In this document: one piece after another, positions 1 to 7,633 of the stretch
Layout: every line of letters starts with the position of its first letter
How positions within the stretch are numbered: the first letter of the stretch is position 1
Virus record (IMG/VR): IMGVR_UViG_3300025086_000018
Coordinates: 1 to 63,514 of that record
Length of the DNA: 63,514 bases
Strand: one strand, 5' to 3'
Source: a virus
Position numbers and translations under genes: made by a program
The notes under the pieces: model-generated
What the model was told of the DNA's origin: nothing
Seen by the model: the letters and a program-made list of their open reading frames with translations, nothing else
Databases searched by the model: none

Positions 1-115
1 TGGGACTTAATGAAGTTCAAAGACTTTGAAGATTCAGAAGCCACAATTGTTGGCTATGAACTAGGTAAAGGTAAGAGGCAAGGCACGCTTGGTAAGTTCA
101 TCATGCAAGATGACG
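1..115. repeat. Left copy of imperfect terminal direct repeat
   Basis: These bases match 63400-63514 with five substitutions, at window positions 51, 61, 62, 89 and 108. The repeat lies inside the DNA ligase gene and keeps its frame, so it shows that the two ends join. Two of the codon changes are synonymous (Val, Gln) and two are not (Leu/Thr, Leu/Ile). I read it as overlap of a circular or circularly permuted genome, with the differences being strain variation at the contig ends. Confidence 0.85.
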
Positions 116-291
116 AAGGTGTACAGTTCGGCTGCCCACCGGGCAAAGGTTATACCTACAAGGATCTAGCCGCTATGATCGATAACATTAGTGACTTTAT
201 AGGTCAGCGTGCTACCTTTACTTATTTTCAACGAACACAGGCAGGTTCTTACAGACACCCGCTATACAAATGTATTAGAAACTATGAATGA
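1..291 (+). CDS. ATP-dependent DNA ligase, C-terminal part (continues from right end)
   Basis: This is the C-terminal third of the phage DNA ligase, which seals nicks during replication and recombination. Position 1 is already in frame. The segment begins with the motif V region (WDLMKFKDFE), whose two lysines belong to the nucleotidyltransferase core, and goes on into an OB-fold-like tail ending CIRNYE. Joined to 62836-63399 it gives a 284-residue enzyme, which is the size of small phage ligases. The first in-frame ATG here (position 10) is not the real start. It overlaps the next small gene by a few bases. Confidence 0.85.
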   Translation, partial: WDLMKFKDFEDSEATIVGYELGKGKRQGTLGKFIMQDDEGVQFGCPPGKGYTYKDLAAMIDNISDFIGQRATFTYFQRTQAGSYRHPLYKCIRNYE

Positions 292-355
292 AAAAGATGA
301 ATTAGCAGAAAGATATTTTGTTATAATAGAAGAAATGGTAAAAGATAAATCATGA
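284..355 (+). CDS. Tiny acidic protein, 23 aa
   Basis: A 23-codon frame (MNEKDELAERYFVIIEEMVK...) starts inside the end of the ligase gene (ATGAATG) and ends in an ATGA-type overlap with the next small frame. The tight coupling on both sides is the main reason to call it. It looks like one amphipathic helix. No function is recognised. Confidence 0.45.
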   Translation: MNEKDELAERYFVIIEEMVKDKS

Positions 356-438
356 GAAAATTAATATGGAAATTATATAATGACAACATGATCAGCGAAG
401 AAGTTGCTCATTTGTTATTAGACAAATACTACGAATAA
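352..438 (+). CDS. Small hypothetical protein, 28 aa
   Basis: The start overlaps the stop of the preceding frame (ATGA). The product MRKLIWKLYNDNMISEEVAH... is short, mixed-charge and probably helical. It resembles in size and spacing the translationally coupled mini-genes that fill the early arm. No family is recognised. Confidence 0.45.
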   Translation: MRKLIWKLYNDNMISEEVAHLLLDKYYE

Positions 439-455
439 CCTCAATAAAGAGCCAA

Positions 456-692
456 TTGGATGAGAGGGAGCTCATACTGGAAACGGTATGGGCTTTCGTA
501 GGTATGAGAAACTACAAACACGAACTAATAAAGTATTTAAGATATAGAAACCATGTTTACTATGTCGAAGCGCGTGTAGTTGAATTAAGAAACACGATAT
601 GTAAACAAGCGTGTAAATACGGTAATGTAGATAATATTACTAGAGAGTTATATTTAAAATATAACAGATATTTATTATTATTAAATCCTTAA
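456..692 (+). CDS. Hypothetical protein, 78 aa
   Basis: The frame opens with a TTG codon at 456 (MDERELILETVWAF...). The first ATG is 17 codons later, at about 507, so the start is uncertain. The product is rich in Tyr, Arg and Leu, with no membrane segment or motif that I recognise. It sits in the same co-directional string as the ligase and the downstream HTH and sigma genes and is followed by a 43-aa frame one base later. Confidence 0.5.
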   Translation: MDERELILETVWAFVGMRNYKHELIKYLRYRNHVYYVEARVVELRNTICKQACKYGNVDNITRELYLKYNRYLLLLNP

Positions 693-693
693 T

Positions 694-825
694 ATGAATA
701 AAAATGAAGACTTTGTATTATATTATAGCCAAATGTGGTTAGATGAAGTTATAGCTAGTAATGGTTATAAAAATGAACATGAATTATATTATCACACATT
801 GTGTGACAACAGCCCTAAAGATTAA
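694..825 (+). CDS. Hypothetical protein, 43 aa
   Basis: The frame starts one base after the previous stop. The product (MNKNEDFVLYYSQMWLDEVI...) is acidic and has no recognised domain. Its 3' end (TGTGACA...AGCC) forms the left arm of the inverted-repeat element at 802-848, so the last codons carry a second, non-coding signal. Confidence 0.5.
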   Translation: MNKNEDFVLYYSQMWLDEVIASNGYKNEHELYYHTLCDNSPKD

Positions 826-848
826 ATAGTAATAGGCTAGTGTCACAT
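802..848. repeat. Split inverted-repeat element, copy 1
   Basis: TGTGACA (802-808), two bases and AGCC (811-814) are mirrored by GGCT (835-838), two bases and TGTCACA (841-847), enclosing a 20-base AT-rich loop. The same layout, with the same arm sequences, occurs at 56527-56573. Two copies with matching arms but unrelated loops suggest a conserved RNA hairpin with a 2x2 internal loop, or a protein-binding site. It spans the end of one gene and the start region of the HTH gene. Confidence 0.5.
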
Positions 849-854
849 AGAAAT

Positions 855-1454
855 ATGAAATATCTTAATGACAACCGCATCGTATATCGAAGGTATTCAC
901 CAGATAAACCAACAAAAGAGTATAGTTGGGGATGGTATTATATCGAAGGTACTTATGGGTACTACAGTCTATTTAATACTACAGCTAAAATAACAACTAT
1001 AAGATCTTTAAAATGGCATTTATTAACTATATGGTATTTAAACCCATCAATGGATAAGACTAAGTTTGATAAAACAGCAGAGATCATCTCTAACAAAGAC
1101 AATGGTTTTACAACGTTTAATATATCAAACCTTGTATTAAATAGTCTTATAAATGATATATACAAACAAGATCTTGAACAACCACCAAAAAATAAACTAC
1201 GTAAAATAGTTTTTAAAGATGGTACTGGTTTATCTATATCAGAAAAATTAAGTATTGTAGGTAAACTAATAGGTAGAAAAAATATGATTGATGAAGAGTC
1301 AATATATCAATGCATGATAGACTTAAACCATAATGGTAAAAAAATAACTATAGGCCTCATAGCAGGTCTATTAAACTGTTCAAGTAGAACAATACATAGA
1401 AATATGAGTCAACAACTAAAAGATGAGAAAGACTTATTGAATGAAAAAGTATAA
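855..1454 (+). CDS. Helix-turn-helix protein, probable regulator
   Basis: The protein has about 199 residues. A helix-turn-helix is visible near the C-terminus (ITIGLIAGLLNCSSRTIHRNM), and an aromatic N-terminus (YSWGWYYIEGTYGYY) precedes it. I chose the ATG at 855. A GTG at 840 in the same frame would add five residues but lies inside the inverted repeat. The gene overlaps the start of the sigma-factor gene by 14 bases, which suggests the two are translated together and act in phage transcription control. The exact role is inferred from context only. Confidence 0.6.
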   Translation: MKYLNDNRIVYRRYSPDKPTKEYSWGWYYIEGTYGYYSLFNTTAKITTIRSLKWHLLTIWYLNPSMDKTKFDKTAEIISNKDNGFTTFNISNLVLNSLINDIYKQDLEQPPKNKLRKIVFKDGTGLSISEKLSIVGKLIGRKNMIDEESIYQCMIDLNHNGKKITIGLIAGLLNCSSRTIHRNMSQQLKDEKDLLNEKV

Positions 1455-2190
1455 TATAAAAAACTATGTAAGGTATAAAGAGGATGTTAAGCTTTCTATA
1501 CAGGGTGTAAAACAAAAAAGATTTGTAGATTATACTCCAGAAGAACTTAAAATAATATTTTTACCATTAGTAGAAAACATAGGTAGAAAATTTGCTACTA
1601 GTCAAGAAGCCTCAGGTGTTATGTCTATAATGGATATAATACAAGAAGGTAGTGTACAATTGTGTAGAGCTGTAGATAAAATAGACAGAAATAAATTATT
1701 TGAATCTGAAGACGTAGAAAAAACTTTAAAATCTTTTCTAGCTAAAAGAATACGTGGTGGAATACGTAGGGAAATAGATAGAAACAGAGGTACAATGCGT
1801 ATACCTGAGCATAAATTAAATGAAATGCGAAAAGGTAAAGATGAAAAAATGGTTAGAATGTTTTTTAATTCTATATTCTTATCAATAGATGCTAAGCAAG
1901 ACGATGAAGATATGGTATATCAAATACCTGATAAGTCAGACCCATACAATGAAACTTTACTAAATGCTTATATAATGAGCTTACTAGTTAAACATCTTGA
2001 ATGGAACGAACTATTTGTTCTTGAAAAAAGCTATGGTTTAACAGGTCCAAAATGGTCTGCTAATGAAATAGCAACAGGATTAAACATAAAAGGTGTGTCA
2101 GCTTATGTAAGAGTTTCAGAGCTAAAAAAGCAGGCTGTAGAAAAATTAATAGAAAACGTGGATCACTCGCAAGTGCTTGATTACCTGTAA
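1441..2190 (+). CDS. Sigma-70-family RNA polymerase sigma factor
   Basis: This 249-residue protein should direct host RNA polymerase to phage promoters. A region-2-like segment (LAKRIRGGIRREIDRNRG followed by MRIPEH) lies around residues 98-122. A region-4-like helix-turn-helix (WSANEIATGLNIKGVSAYVRV, with basic SELKKQAVEKL after it) lies near the C-terminus. Its length and lack of region 1 fit small alternative sigma factors. It overlaps the HTH gene upstream. The seven-copy promoter-like element on the plus strand is a natural candidate target, but that link is inference. Confidence 0.75.
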   Translation: MKKYNIKNYVRYKEDVKLSIQGVKQKRFVDYTPEELKIIFLPLVENIGRKFATSQEASGVMSIMDIIQEGSVQLCRAVDKIDRNKLFESEDVEKTLKSFLAKRIRGGIRREIDRNRGTMRIPEHKLNEMRKGKDEKMVRMFFNSIFLSIDAKQDDEDMVYQIPDKSDPYNETLLNAYIMSLLVKHLEWNELFVLEKSYGLTGPKWSANEIATGLNIKGVSAYVRVSELKKQAVEKLIENVDHSQVLDYL

Positions 2191-2207
2191 GTTACCATTG
2201 TAAATTA

Positions 2208-2233
2208 ACAAATAAATACGTGATTATAATAGT
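2208..2233 (+). promoter_or_regulatory. Promoter-like element before the ERF gene (compressed variant)
   Basis: ACAAATAAATACG (2208-2220) is followed after one base by GATTATAATAGT, and the ERF gene's ATG lies exactly 12 bases after the G of GATTAT. The GATTAT box matches the other plus-strand elements, but the upstream block is about nine bases closer than in the seven regular copies. It is the only sizeable gap in the plus arm between the sigma gene and the replication genes. Confidence 0.5.
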
Positions 2234-2761
2234 ATGACAATTAACGAAAAATTATCAAAAATCCAAGTTGAGTTTAAATCAAAAAAATCAAGATTTAACT
2301 CATTCGGCAAGTACAACTTCCGTTCTGCCGAAGACATTCTCGAAGCAACAAAACCCTTTTTAAAGGAGCTAAAAGTTACAGTTACTGTAGACGAAGAGTT
2401 AGTATCATTTGACCCACCAGTTATGCAGGTTACTGCAACAGTTTCTGATGGTAAAGATGAGATAAGCTCTCAAGCTGTAGTAGGTGTAGACTTAGATCAA
2501 AAGGGTATGCAAATGCCACAGAGATATGGTGCTGCAAGTTCATATGGTAAAAAGTATGCACTTGGTAATCTGTTCTTGATTGATGACACTCAAGATTCAG
2601 ATGCAACTAATACACACGGCAAAGCAACTGCCGCTAAACAAACAATGACAAACGAATCACTAGCTAAAGCTAAAGAGTATATCGCAAAAGGCGGTAGCTT
2701 ATCCGCAATTAAAGCTAAATACGTAGTCTCAAAAAAGCATGAAGAAATGCTAACACTATGA
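2234..2761 (+). CDS. erf: ERF-family single-strand annealing recombinase
   Basis: This 175-residue protein matches the ERF family of phage single-strand annealing proteins, which pair complementary ssDNA during recombination and end repair. Hallmarks are the N-terminal FGKYNFRSAEDILEATKPFL segment and the central GAASSYGKKYALGNLFLIDDTQDSDA segment. A flexible Ala/Lys tail follows. It overlaps the exonuclease gene by four bases (ATGA), the usual exonuclease plus annealing-protein pairing, and an SSB-like gene follows. Confidence 0.85.
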   Translation: MTINEKLSKIQVEFKSKKSRFNSFGKYNFRSAEDILEATKPFLKELKVTVTVDEELVSFDPPVMQVTATVSDGKDEISSQAVVGVDLDQKGMQMPQRYGAASSYGKKYALGNLFLIDDTQDSDATNTHGKATAAKQTMTNESLAKAKEYIAKGGSLSAIKAKYVVSKKHEEMLTL

Positions 2762-3489
2762 AAAAACAAGAGATAATAGATAAACTTAGGATCGATGAGC
2801 ATTATTATGGTGACTTTGGTAAACAGTATTTAAGTAATTCAGATATATCTACACTACTTAAAAACCCATTATCTTTAAAAGAACCAAGTAAGACAAATGC
2901 CCACTTCTTAGTAGGAGGCTATTTTCACACTGCTATACTAGAACCTGACAAGATTAAAAACTTTAAAATTGTTGATTCAAGTAGCAGAAACACTAAGGTA
3001 TATAAAGAAATGTCTGGTGGTGAAATGTGCTTGTTACAACACGAGGTTGACAAAGTTGAAGCTCTAGTATCTACACTTATGAATAACAAGGTTTGCAGAG
3101 ACCTCATCGCAGAAGAAAAAGGCGAATATGAAGTACCTGCTATTACCGAACTCTACGGTCAAATGTGGAAAGGTAAAGCCGATATAGTTAATCATAATGA
3201 AAAATTAATAATAGATCTTAAAACCACTTCTGATCTTGACGGCTTTAAATGGAATGCTAAAAAGTATAATTACGATTCACAAGCATACATTTATAGTAAA
3301 CTGTTTGGATATGAGTTTATATTTATAGCCATTGATAAAAACAGTGGTCAAATAGGCTTATTCGACTGCTCTTCTAACTTTTACAAGTCAGGTGAAGAAA
3401 AAGTTGAAAAAGCTTCAGAAGTATATGATCTATTTTATAACACAGAAGAGTTTGACTCTTCACAATATTTTATAAACAAAACCCTATAA
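2758..3489 (+). CDS. PD-(D/E)XK exonuclease (RecE/YqaJ-like)
   Basis: This 243-residue nuclease probably resects dsDNA ends to load the neighbouring annealing protein. The core reads GKADIVNHNEKLIIDLKTTSD (about residues 139-159), giving the acidic residue and D-x-K of the PD-(D/E)XK fold. YDSQAYIYSKLFG, the Q-x3-Y motif typical of RecB/RecE-type exonucleases, follows. It is coupled to erf by a four-base overlap and followed two bases later by the SSB-like gene. Confidence 0.8.
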   Translation: MKKQEIIDKLRIDEHYYGDFGKQYLSNSDISTLLKNPLSLKEPSKTNAHFLVGGYFHTAILEPDKIKNFKIVDSSSRNTKVYKEMSGGEMCLLQHEVDKVEALVSTLMNNKVCRDLIAEEKGEYEVPAITELYGQMWKGKADIVNHNEKLIIDLKTTSDLDGFKWNAKKYNYDSQAYIYSKLFGYEFIFIAIDKNSGQIGLFDCSSNFYKSGEEKVEKASEVYDLFYNTEEFDSSQYFINKTL

Positions 3490-3490
3490 T

Positions 3491-3805
3491 ATGGCAGGAA
3501 TAATTAAAGCAAGCATTAACTTAAATGCAATAGACAAATCAAAAATAATAGAAGGTAAGAAAGGAAAGTATTTGCCCATTACAATTACGGTAAATGATGA
3601 ACCTGACCAGTTTGGTAACCAAGGACCAGTAACAATGGATCAAACCAAAGAGGAAAGAGAAGCTAAAACACCAAAGCAATACTTAGGTAATGTTAAGGTT
3701 GTTTGGACTAATGGAACTTTTCCTGATAAAATACCTTATGAAGCTAACGGTCAAGCACCACAGCCACAAAAACAAACACAAGCTGAACCAGATCTACCAT
3801 TTTAA
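3491..3805 (+). CDS. Single-stranded-DNA-binding-like protein
   Basis: A 104-residue protein with a beta-rich N-terminal half and a Pro/Gln-rich linker ends in the acidic tip EPDLPF. That tail is like the DDDIPF tip that SSB proteins use to recruit partners. Its position between the recombination pair and the primase-helicase supports an ssDNA-binding role. The OB-fold is not obvious from sequence alone, so the assignment rests on tail and context. Confidence 0.6.
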   Translation: MAGIIKASINLNAIDKSKIIEGKKGKYLPITITVNDEPDQFGNQGPVTMDQTKEEREAKTPKQYLGNVKVVWTNGTFPDKIPYEANGQAPQPQKQTQAEPDLPF

Positions 3806-3814
3806 TTAAATTAA

Positions 3815-5527
3815 ATGCAAGTCGAAGAAATAGAGATCAATGGTTTTCAAATTGAAAACTTTAATCAGCACGGCTTAGACGTAGGAAAATCTCAGGGGAC
3901 TTGTCCCCTGTGTTCCTCTTCTAGGAAACCTGAGAATAGAAAAGCAAAATGTGCTAGCTATGATTGGGAGCGTGGTCTCGGTACTTGCCACAACTGTGAT
4001 AGCACTTTTCAATTACACACATACAAACGTAAAGGCAAAGCTGAACGTGAATATGTTATGCCTGAAATTAAAAAGGTTGATCTTGTAGTTGATAAAACGC
4101 TAGAGTGGTTTAAGACTAGAGGAATATCTAAAGATACACTAGATGAATTAAAAGTTAGTGTTGGTAAAGAATATATGCCTCAAACCGGCAAAGCCGAGAA
4201 TACTATTCAGTTTAATTATTATGTAGGTGGACAACTTACTAATGTTAAATACAGAGATGGTAGAAAAAACTTTAAGCTTTATAAAGGAGCTGAAAAAGTA
4301 TTTTATAATATAGATAATATTGTAGGTTATGATTATTGTGTTATTGTTGAAGGTGAGATGGACGTCTTAGCTTTACATGAAGCAGGAATTACAAATGCAA
4401 TATCAGTTCCAAATGGAGCTACGTTAAACTCAAACAATTTAGACTATCTAGATAATTGTATTGATTATTTTGAGGATAAGTCTAAGATCATTATTGCAGT
4501 TGATTCAGACGCACCGGGACAAGCCCTACAGACTGAATTAATACGTAGACTTGGAGCTGAGACTTGTTATCTAGTTACATTTGACGATTGCAAAGATGCT
4601 AATGAATATTTATTAAAGTACTCAGCTAAAGAGCTATTGTCACGTATAACAAATGCAAAACCTGTACCGTTAGAAAACGTTACAACATTTAGAGATATAG
4701 AAGATGAAATTACGGACTTTGTTAGAAACGGTTTTAAACGTGGGCATACTATTGGCCTTGATAATTTTGATTCAATTTTTAGTACATATACTAAGCAGTT
4801 TATTACTGTAACTGGTATACCTAGTTCAGGTAAGTCAGATTTTGTAGATCAAATGGTTGTAGGTTATAATAAAGAATATGAATGGAAAACAGCTTTTGCA
4901 TCTCCTGAGAACGCACCAACATATTTACATGCACATAAGTTAATGCGTAAAGTATGGGGTGATATGCCTGATAAAGGCGATATTGGCGGAGACAAATGGA
5001 ATCAAGTAGCTGAACACGTTAATGATAACTTTTTCTTTATTGATATGGAACGTTACACTCTTGAGTCTGTATTACGTAAAGGAGCTGAGCTTGTAAAACG
5101 TAAAGGTATTAAATGTTTAGTTATCGATCCATTTAACAAAGTTAGAGATGTTGACTGTAAAACAGAAGACGTTAATAGGTACACAATGGAGTATCTAACT
5201 AAGATTGAAACCTTTGCTAAGAAATACGATGTGCTAGTATTTATAGTAGCCCATCCCACTAAAATGTATAAAACGCAAGATGGTAAAATTGAAGAACCAA
5301 CAATGTACAACATTAAAGGTGGTGGTGAATGGTACGACGCGTCATATCATGGTTTGCTTGTACACAGAGACTATGAAGCTAAAACAACTAAAGTCAAGAT
5401 ACTTAAATGTAAGTTTCAAAACCTCGGGGAAAACGGAGCAGAAGCATTCTTTACGTGGGAACCAAGGTCAGGATGTTTTGTACCTCACGTACAACCTGAA
5501 TTAGAAGAAAAAATGCCATGGGAATAG
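3815..5527 (+). CDS. Primase-helicase (Twinkle / T7 gp4-like)
   Basis: This 570-residue replicative protein should unwind the fork and may make primers. A zinc-binding N-terminus has C30, C33, C58 and C61. The TOPRIM motif VIVEGEMDVLALHEAG starts near residue 177, and AVDSDAPGQAL supplies the second acidic motif. The DnaB-like helicase core has the Walker A GIPSSGKSD near residue 334, Walker B CLVIDPFN and a sensor-like IVAHPTKM. Domain order and length fit mitochondrial Twinkle and T7 gp4. No DNA polymerase accompanies it in this genome. Confidence 0.9.
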   Translation: MQVEEIEINGFQIENFNQHGLDVGKSQGTCPLCSSSRKPENRKAKCASYDWERGLGTCHNCDSTFQLHTYKRKGKAEREYVMPEIKKVDLVVDKTLEWFKTRGISKDTLDELKVSVGKEYMPQTGKAENTIQFNYYVGGQLTNVKYRDGRKNFKLYKGAEKVFYNIDNIVGYDYCVIVEGEMDVLALHEAGITNAISVPNGATLNSNNLDYLDNCIDYFEDKSKIIIAVDSDAPGQALQTELIRRLGAETCYLVTFDDCKDANEYLLKYSAKELLSRITNAKPVPLENVTTFRDIEDEITDFVRNGFKRGHTIGLDNFDSIFSTYTKQFITVTGIPSSGKSDFVDQMVVGYNKEYEWKTAFASPENAPTYLHAHKLMRKVWGDMPDKGDIGGDKWNQVAEHVNDNFFFIDMERYTLESVLRKGAELVKRKGIKCLVIDPFNKVRDVDCKTEDVNRYTMEYLTKIETFAKKYDVLVFIVAHPTKMYKTQDGKIEEPTMYNIKGGGEWYDASYHGLLVHRDYEAKTTKVKILKCKFQNLGENGAEAFFTWEPRSGCFVPHVQPELEEKMPWE

Positions 5528-5778
5528 GCAAAAAGATAGACTGGAAACCTCCACTATGGGATAAAGCAAACACTAAAGCATACCAATGGTGTATAAAACA
5601 TGGTATTAAAATATACTCCGTACCTTGCGGTAAAGGTTTTGTAAACAAGACCTGTTGGATAGAGGTAAATGTAAACGGAAGAAAACAATTAAGTCCAAAT
5701 ACTTATGGTCCAACAGAATTATGGCCTAAAGTTATGGAACTATATAAATTTTATTATGATAAAAACGTTCGCAAATAA
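5518..5778 (+). CDS. Hypothetical protein, 86 aa
   Basis: The start overlaps the helicase stop by ten bases and the end overlaps the thymidylate-synthase-like gene by 23. The product (MGIGKKIDWKPPLWDKANTK...) is rich in Lys, Trp and Tyr, with no membrane segment or metal site. Its place between two core replication genes suggests a small accessory factor, but no family is recognised. Confidence 0.65.
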   Translation: MGIGKKIDWKPPLWDKANTKAYQWCIKHGIKIYSVPCGKGFVNKTCWIEVNVNGRKQLSPNTYGPTELWPKVMELYKFYYDKNVRK

Positions 5779-6472
5779 ATTTAGAAATGCTAATGAAGCT
5801 TTCCAGTATTGGTATCAATGCGTAGAGCACTATGGTCAAGACTTTGCTGGGACAAAAGCTTTGTTTAATATAGGATTTGAAATGGAGAACCCAGATCAAA
5901 TGACTATAAATGAATCATGGCGTAACTGGAAAGAAGATTATGCAGAAGCTGAATGGAGATGGTATCTATCAGGTGATAGAAACATAGAGACATTAGGAGA
6001 GATATACGGTAAAGTACCTGCTATATGGAAACGTATGGCAGACGATCATGGTGATGTTAACTCTAATTATGGTTGGCAGTGGGAAAGAGGTTACCAGTTA
6101 GATAAAGTTATAGAAATGCTAAGACGTGATCCTAACACTAGACAAGCTACAATATCAATTTACGATGGTAAAGAAAGAGGCAGATATAAGTATGATACTC
6201 CATGCACGTACGCAATACAATTCACAGTTGTTAATAATCATCTGAATATGTGTGTTACGATGCGATCTAATGATCTCTGGTACGGTTTCTGTAATGATCA
6301 ATATTGTTTTGCACAATTACAATTATTAGTTGCAGAGGAGACAGATTATGAATTAGGATCTTATTTTCATTTTGCACATAATTTACATTTATATAATAAA
6401 GATCTGGGTAAGTTCTTGAGTTCTAAAGAGAAAGGCCCAGCACAATCAAGAGCTGATGAATATGGATGGTAA
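5756..6472 (+). CDS. Thymidylate synthase-fold enzyme, probable dCMP hydroxymethylase type
   Basis: The protein has 238 residues of the ThyA superfamily. The catalytic Cys is C150 (DTPCTYAIQF), with the phosphate-binding R170-S171 next (MRSNDLWYGF) and the FHFAHNLHLY segment near the C-terminus. Where thymidylate synthases carry Asn (E. coli N177, in GLPFN), this protein has Asp181 (GFCND). That is the substitution known to favour dCMP over dUMP in T4 dCMP hydroxymethylase. It may thus make 5-hydroxymethyl-dCMP. I chose the ATG at 5756; an earlier ATG at 5705 lies deep in the upstream gene. Confidence 0.75.
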   Translation: MIKTFANKFRNANEAFQYWYQCVEHYGQDFAGTKALFNIGFEMENPDQMTINESWRNWKEDYAEAEWRWYLSGDRNIETLGEIYGKVPAIWKRMADDHGDVNSNYGWQWERGYQLDKVIEMLRRDPNTRQATISIYDGKERGRYKYDTPCTYAIQFTVVNNHLNMCVTMRSNDLWYGFCNDQYCFAQLQLLVAEETDYELGSYFHFAHNLHLYNKDLGKFLSSKEKGPAQSRADEYGW

Positions 6473-7307
6473 TATAACATACTTTTTATACCACATACCG
6501 GGTAAAAAGATAGGTGTAACACGTGATCTTAATAAAAGAGTTACACAACAACAGGGGTATACCCTAGACGAATACGAAGTTCTAGATCAAAGCAATGACA
6601 TCGATTATATATCGAGCCGCGAGTTAGAACTTCAAAAGTCTTACGGCTATAAAGTCGACCTTAAACCTTATAAACAATTATTTAAAATGAAAGTAAACGC
6701 AACCGAACAAACCTCAACATTTCCTGTACCTTTAAACAAACTAAAAGGTAGATTGATGGACTCAATAGGATTAACATGGGAAACAATCCATGGTAAATTT
6801 GAAGTAACTAAAGAAACAATAGACTGGATAATGCAAAATGCATCAACATCCATGTTTAATAAGAAAAGATCTTATATATACAATAAAGCTTTCTACGAAG
6901 CATTCTTAAATGAAGCTAAAAATGAAGCTCAATTGTTTTATGATCAATTAAAAGATAGACCAGCTAAACAAAACGGTCATGCATGGGTCGATGATGATAG
7001 GTTTCAAAAAATTAGAGACTGGGCAGGTTCAAGAGGTTTATACACTAAAGGTGATACTAAAACTCAGTTCTGCAAACTAATGGAAGAAGCTGGTGAGCTT
7101 GGTAGAGCAGTGTTAAAAGATGATAAAGATGAATTTGTAGATGCTATAGGTGATATGGTTGTTGTCTTAACTAACATGGCTCATTTAGGCGGAGTAACTA
7201 TAGAACATTGTATTGATTCAGCATATGATGTTATAAAAAAACGCACCGGTAAAATGGTTAACGGAACATTTGTAAAAGATGACAACACTAGGAATAATAA
7301 TAGCTAA
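6456..7307 (+). CDS. Fusion of GIY-YIG-like domain and MazG-type NTP pyrophosphohydrolase
   Basis: This 283-residue protein has two recognisable ends. Residues about 6-60 (ITYFLYHIPGKKIGVTRDLNKRV) look like a GIY-YIG nuclease core: Y/Y pair, IGVT, then Arg. Residues about 195-275 carry MazG signatures: MEEAGELGRAV near residue 209, then DEFVDAIGDMVVVL supplying further metal-binding acids. MazG enzymes hydrolyse NTPs or dNTPs to NMP and pyrophosphate. The gene overlaps the ThyA-like gene by 17 bases, consistent with nucleotide-pool work. Whether the first domain is active is unclear. A second ATG at 6462 is also possible. Confidence 0.75.
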   Translation: MNMDGNITYFLYHIPGKKIGVTRDLNKRVTQQQGYTLDEYEVLDQSNDIDYISSRELELQKSYGYKVDLKPYKQLFKMKVNATEQTSTFPVPLNKLKGRLMDSIGLTWETIHGKFEVTKETIDWIMQNASTSMFNKKRSYIYNKAFYEAFLNEAKNEAQLFYDQLKDRPAKQNGHAWVDDDRFQKIRDWAGSRGLYTKGDTKTQFCKLMEEAGELGRAVLKDDKDEFVDAIGDMVVVLTNMAHLGGVTIEHCIDSAYDVIKKRTGKMVNGTFVKDDNTRNNNS

Positions 7308-7365
7308 TTTAGCTGCAACATTAATATTAATAATACTATATTACTATGGTAAAGAAAGAGATTAA
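7279..7365 (+). CDS. Single-pass membrane peptide, 28 aa
   Basis: MTTLGIIIANLAATLILIIL... is one hydrophobic helix with a charged YGKERD tail. It overlaps the end of the MazG fusion by 29 bases and the next gene's start by 20, filling what would otherwise be a gap. It is similar in kind to the membrane peptides of the early region. No function is known. Confidence 0.45.
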   Translation: MTTLGIIIANLAATLILIILYYYGKERD

Positions 7366-7633
7366 ATTTAGAGACCCTGTTGTTGAAACAGTTGTAGATA
7401 AGTTCGTAAGCAGATCAGATGTAGGTTTCAGCAAGTACGGTCAAACACTTGACAAAGAACGTAGAACAGGCGTAAAAGATCTAGCAGGATATCTTAATGA
7501 TATACAAGAGGAATTAATGGATGCTATATTATATATACAAGCAGCTAGAGATGAACTAGCTGAAGCTAAAGACAAAGTCTACGGCGAGAGTATTAACGGT
7601 CTACCATATTATGTCTCGGATATTGCGTCGTAA
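7346..7633 (+). CDS. All-alpha NTP pyrophosphatase-like protein
   Basis: This 95-residue protein resembles small phage members of the MazG/dUTPase all-alpha superfamily. It has VGFSKYGQTLD near residue 27, then DLAGYLNDIQEELMDAILYIQAARDE, where the paired acids (EE..D) would bind Mg2+. It may cleave a nucleotide related to the hydroxymethylase pathway next door, for example dCTP or dUTP, but specificity cannot be read. It overlaps the endonuclease gene by 23 bases. Confidence 0.65.
   Translation: MVKKEIKFRDPVVETVVDKFVSRSDVGFSKYGQTLDKERRTGVKDLAGYLNDIQEELMDAILYIQAARDELAEAKDKVYGESINGLPYYVSDIAS

Noticed and set aside
10-291. A stand-alone 93-residue gene at the left end
   Set aside because: It is the in-frame C-terminal part of the DNA ligase that starts at 62836, as shown by the terminal overlap.
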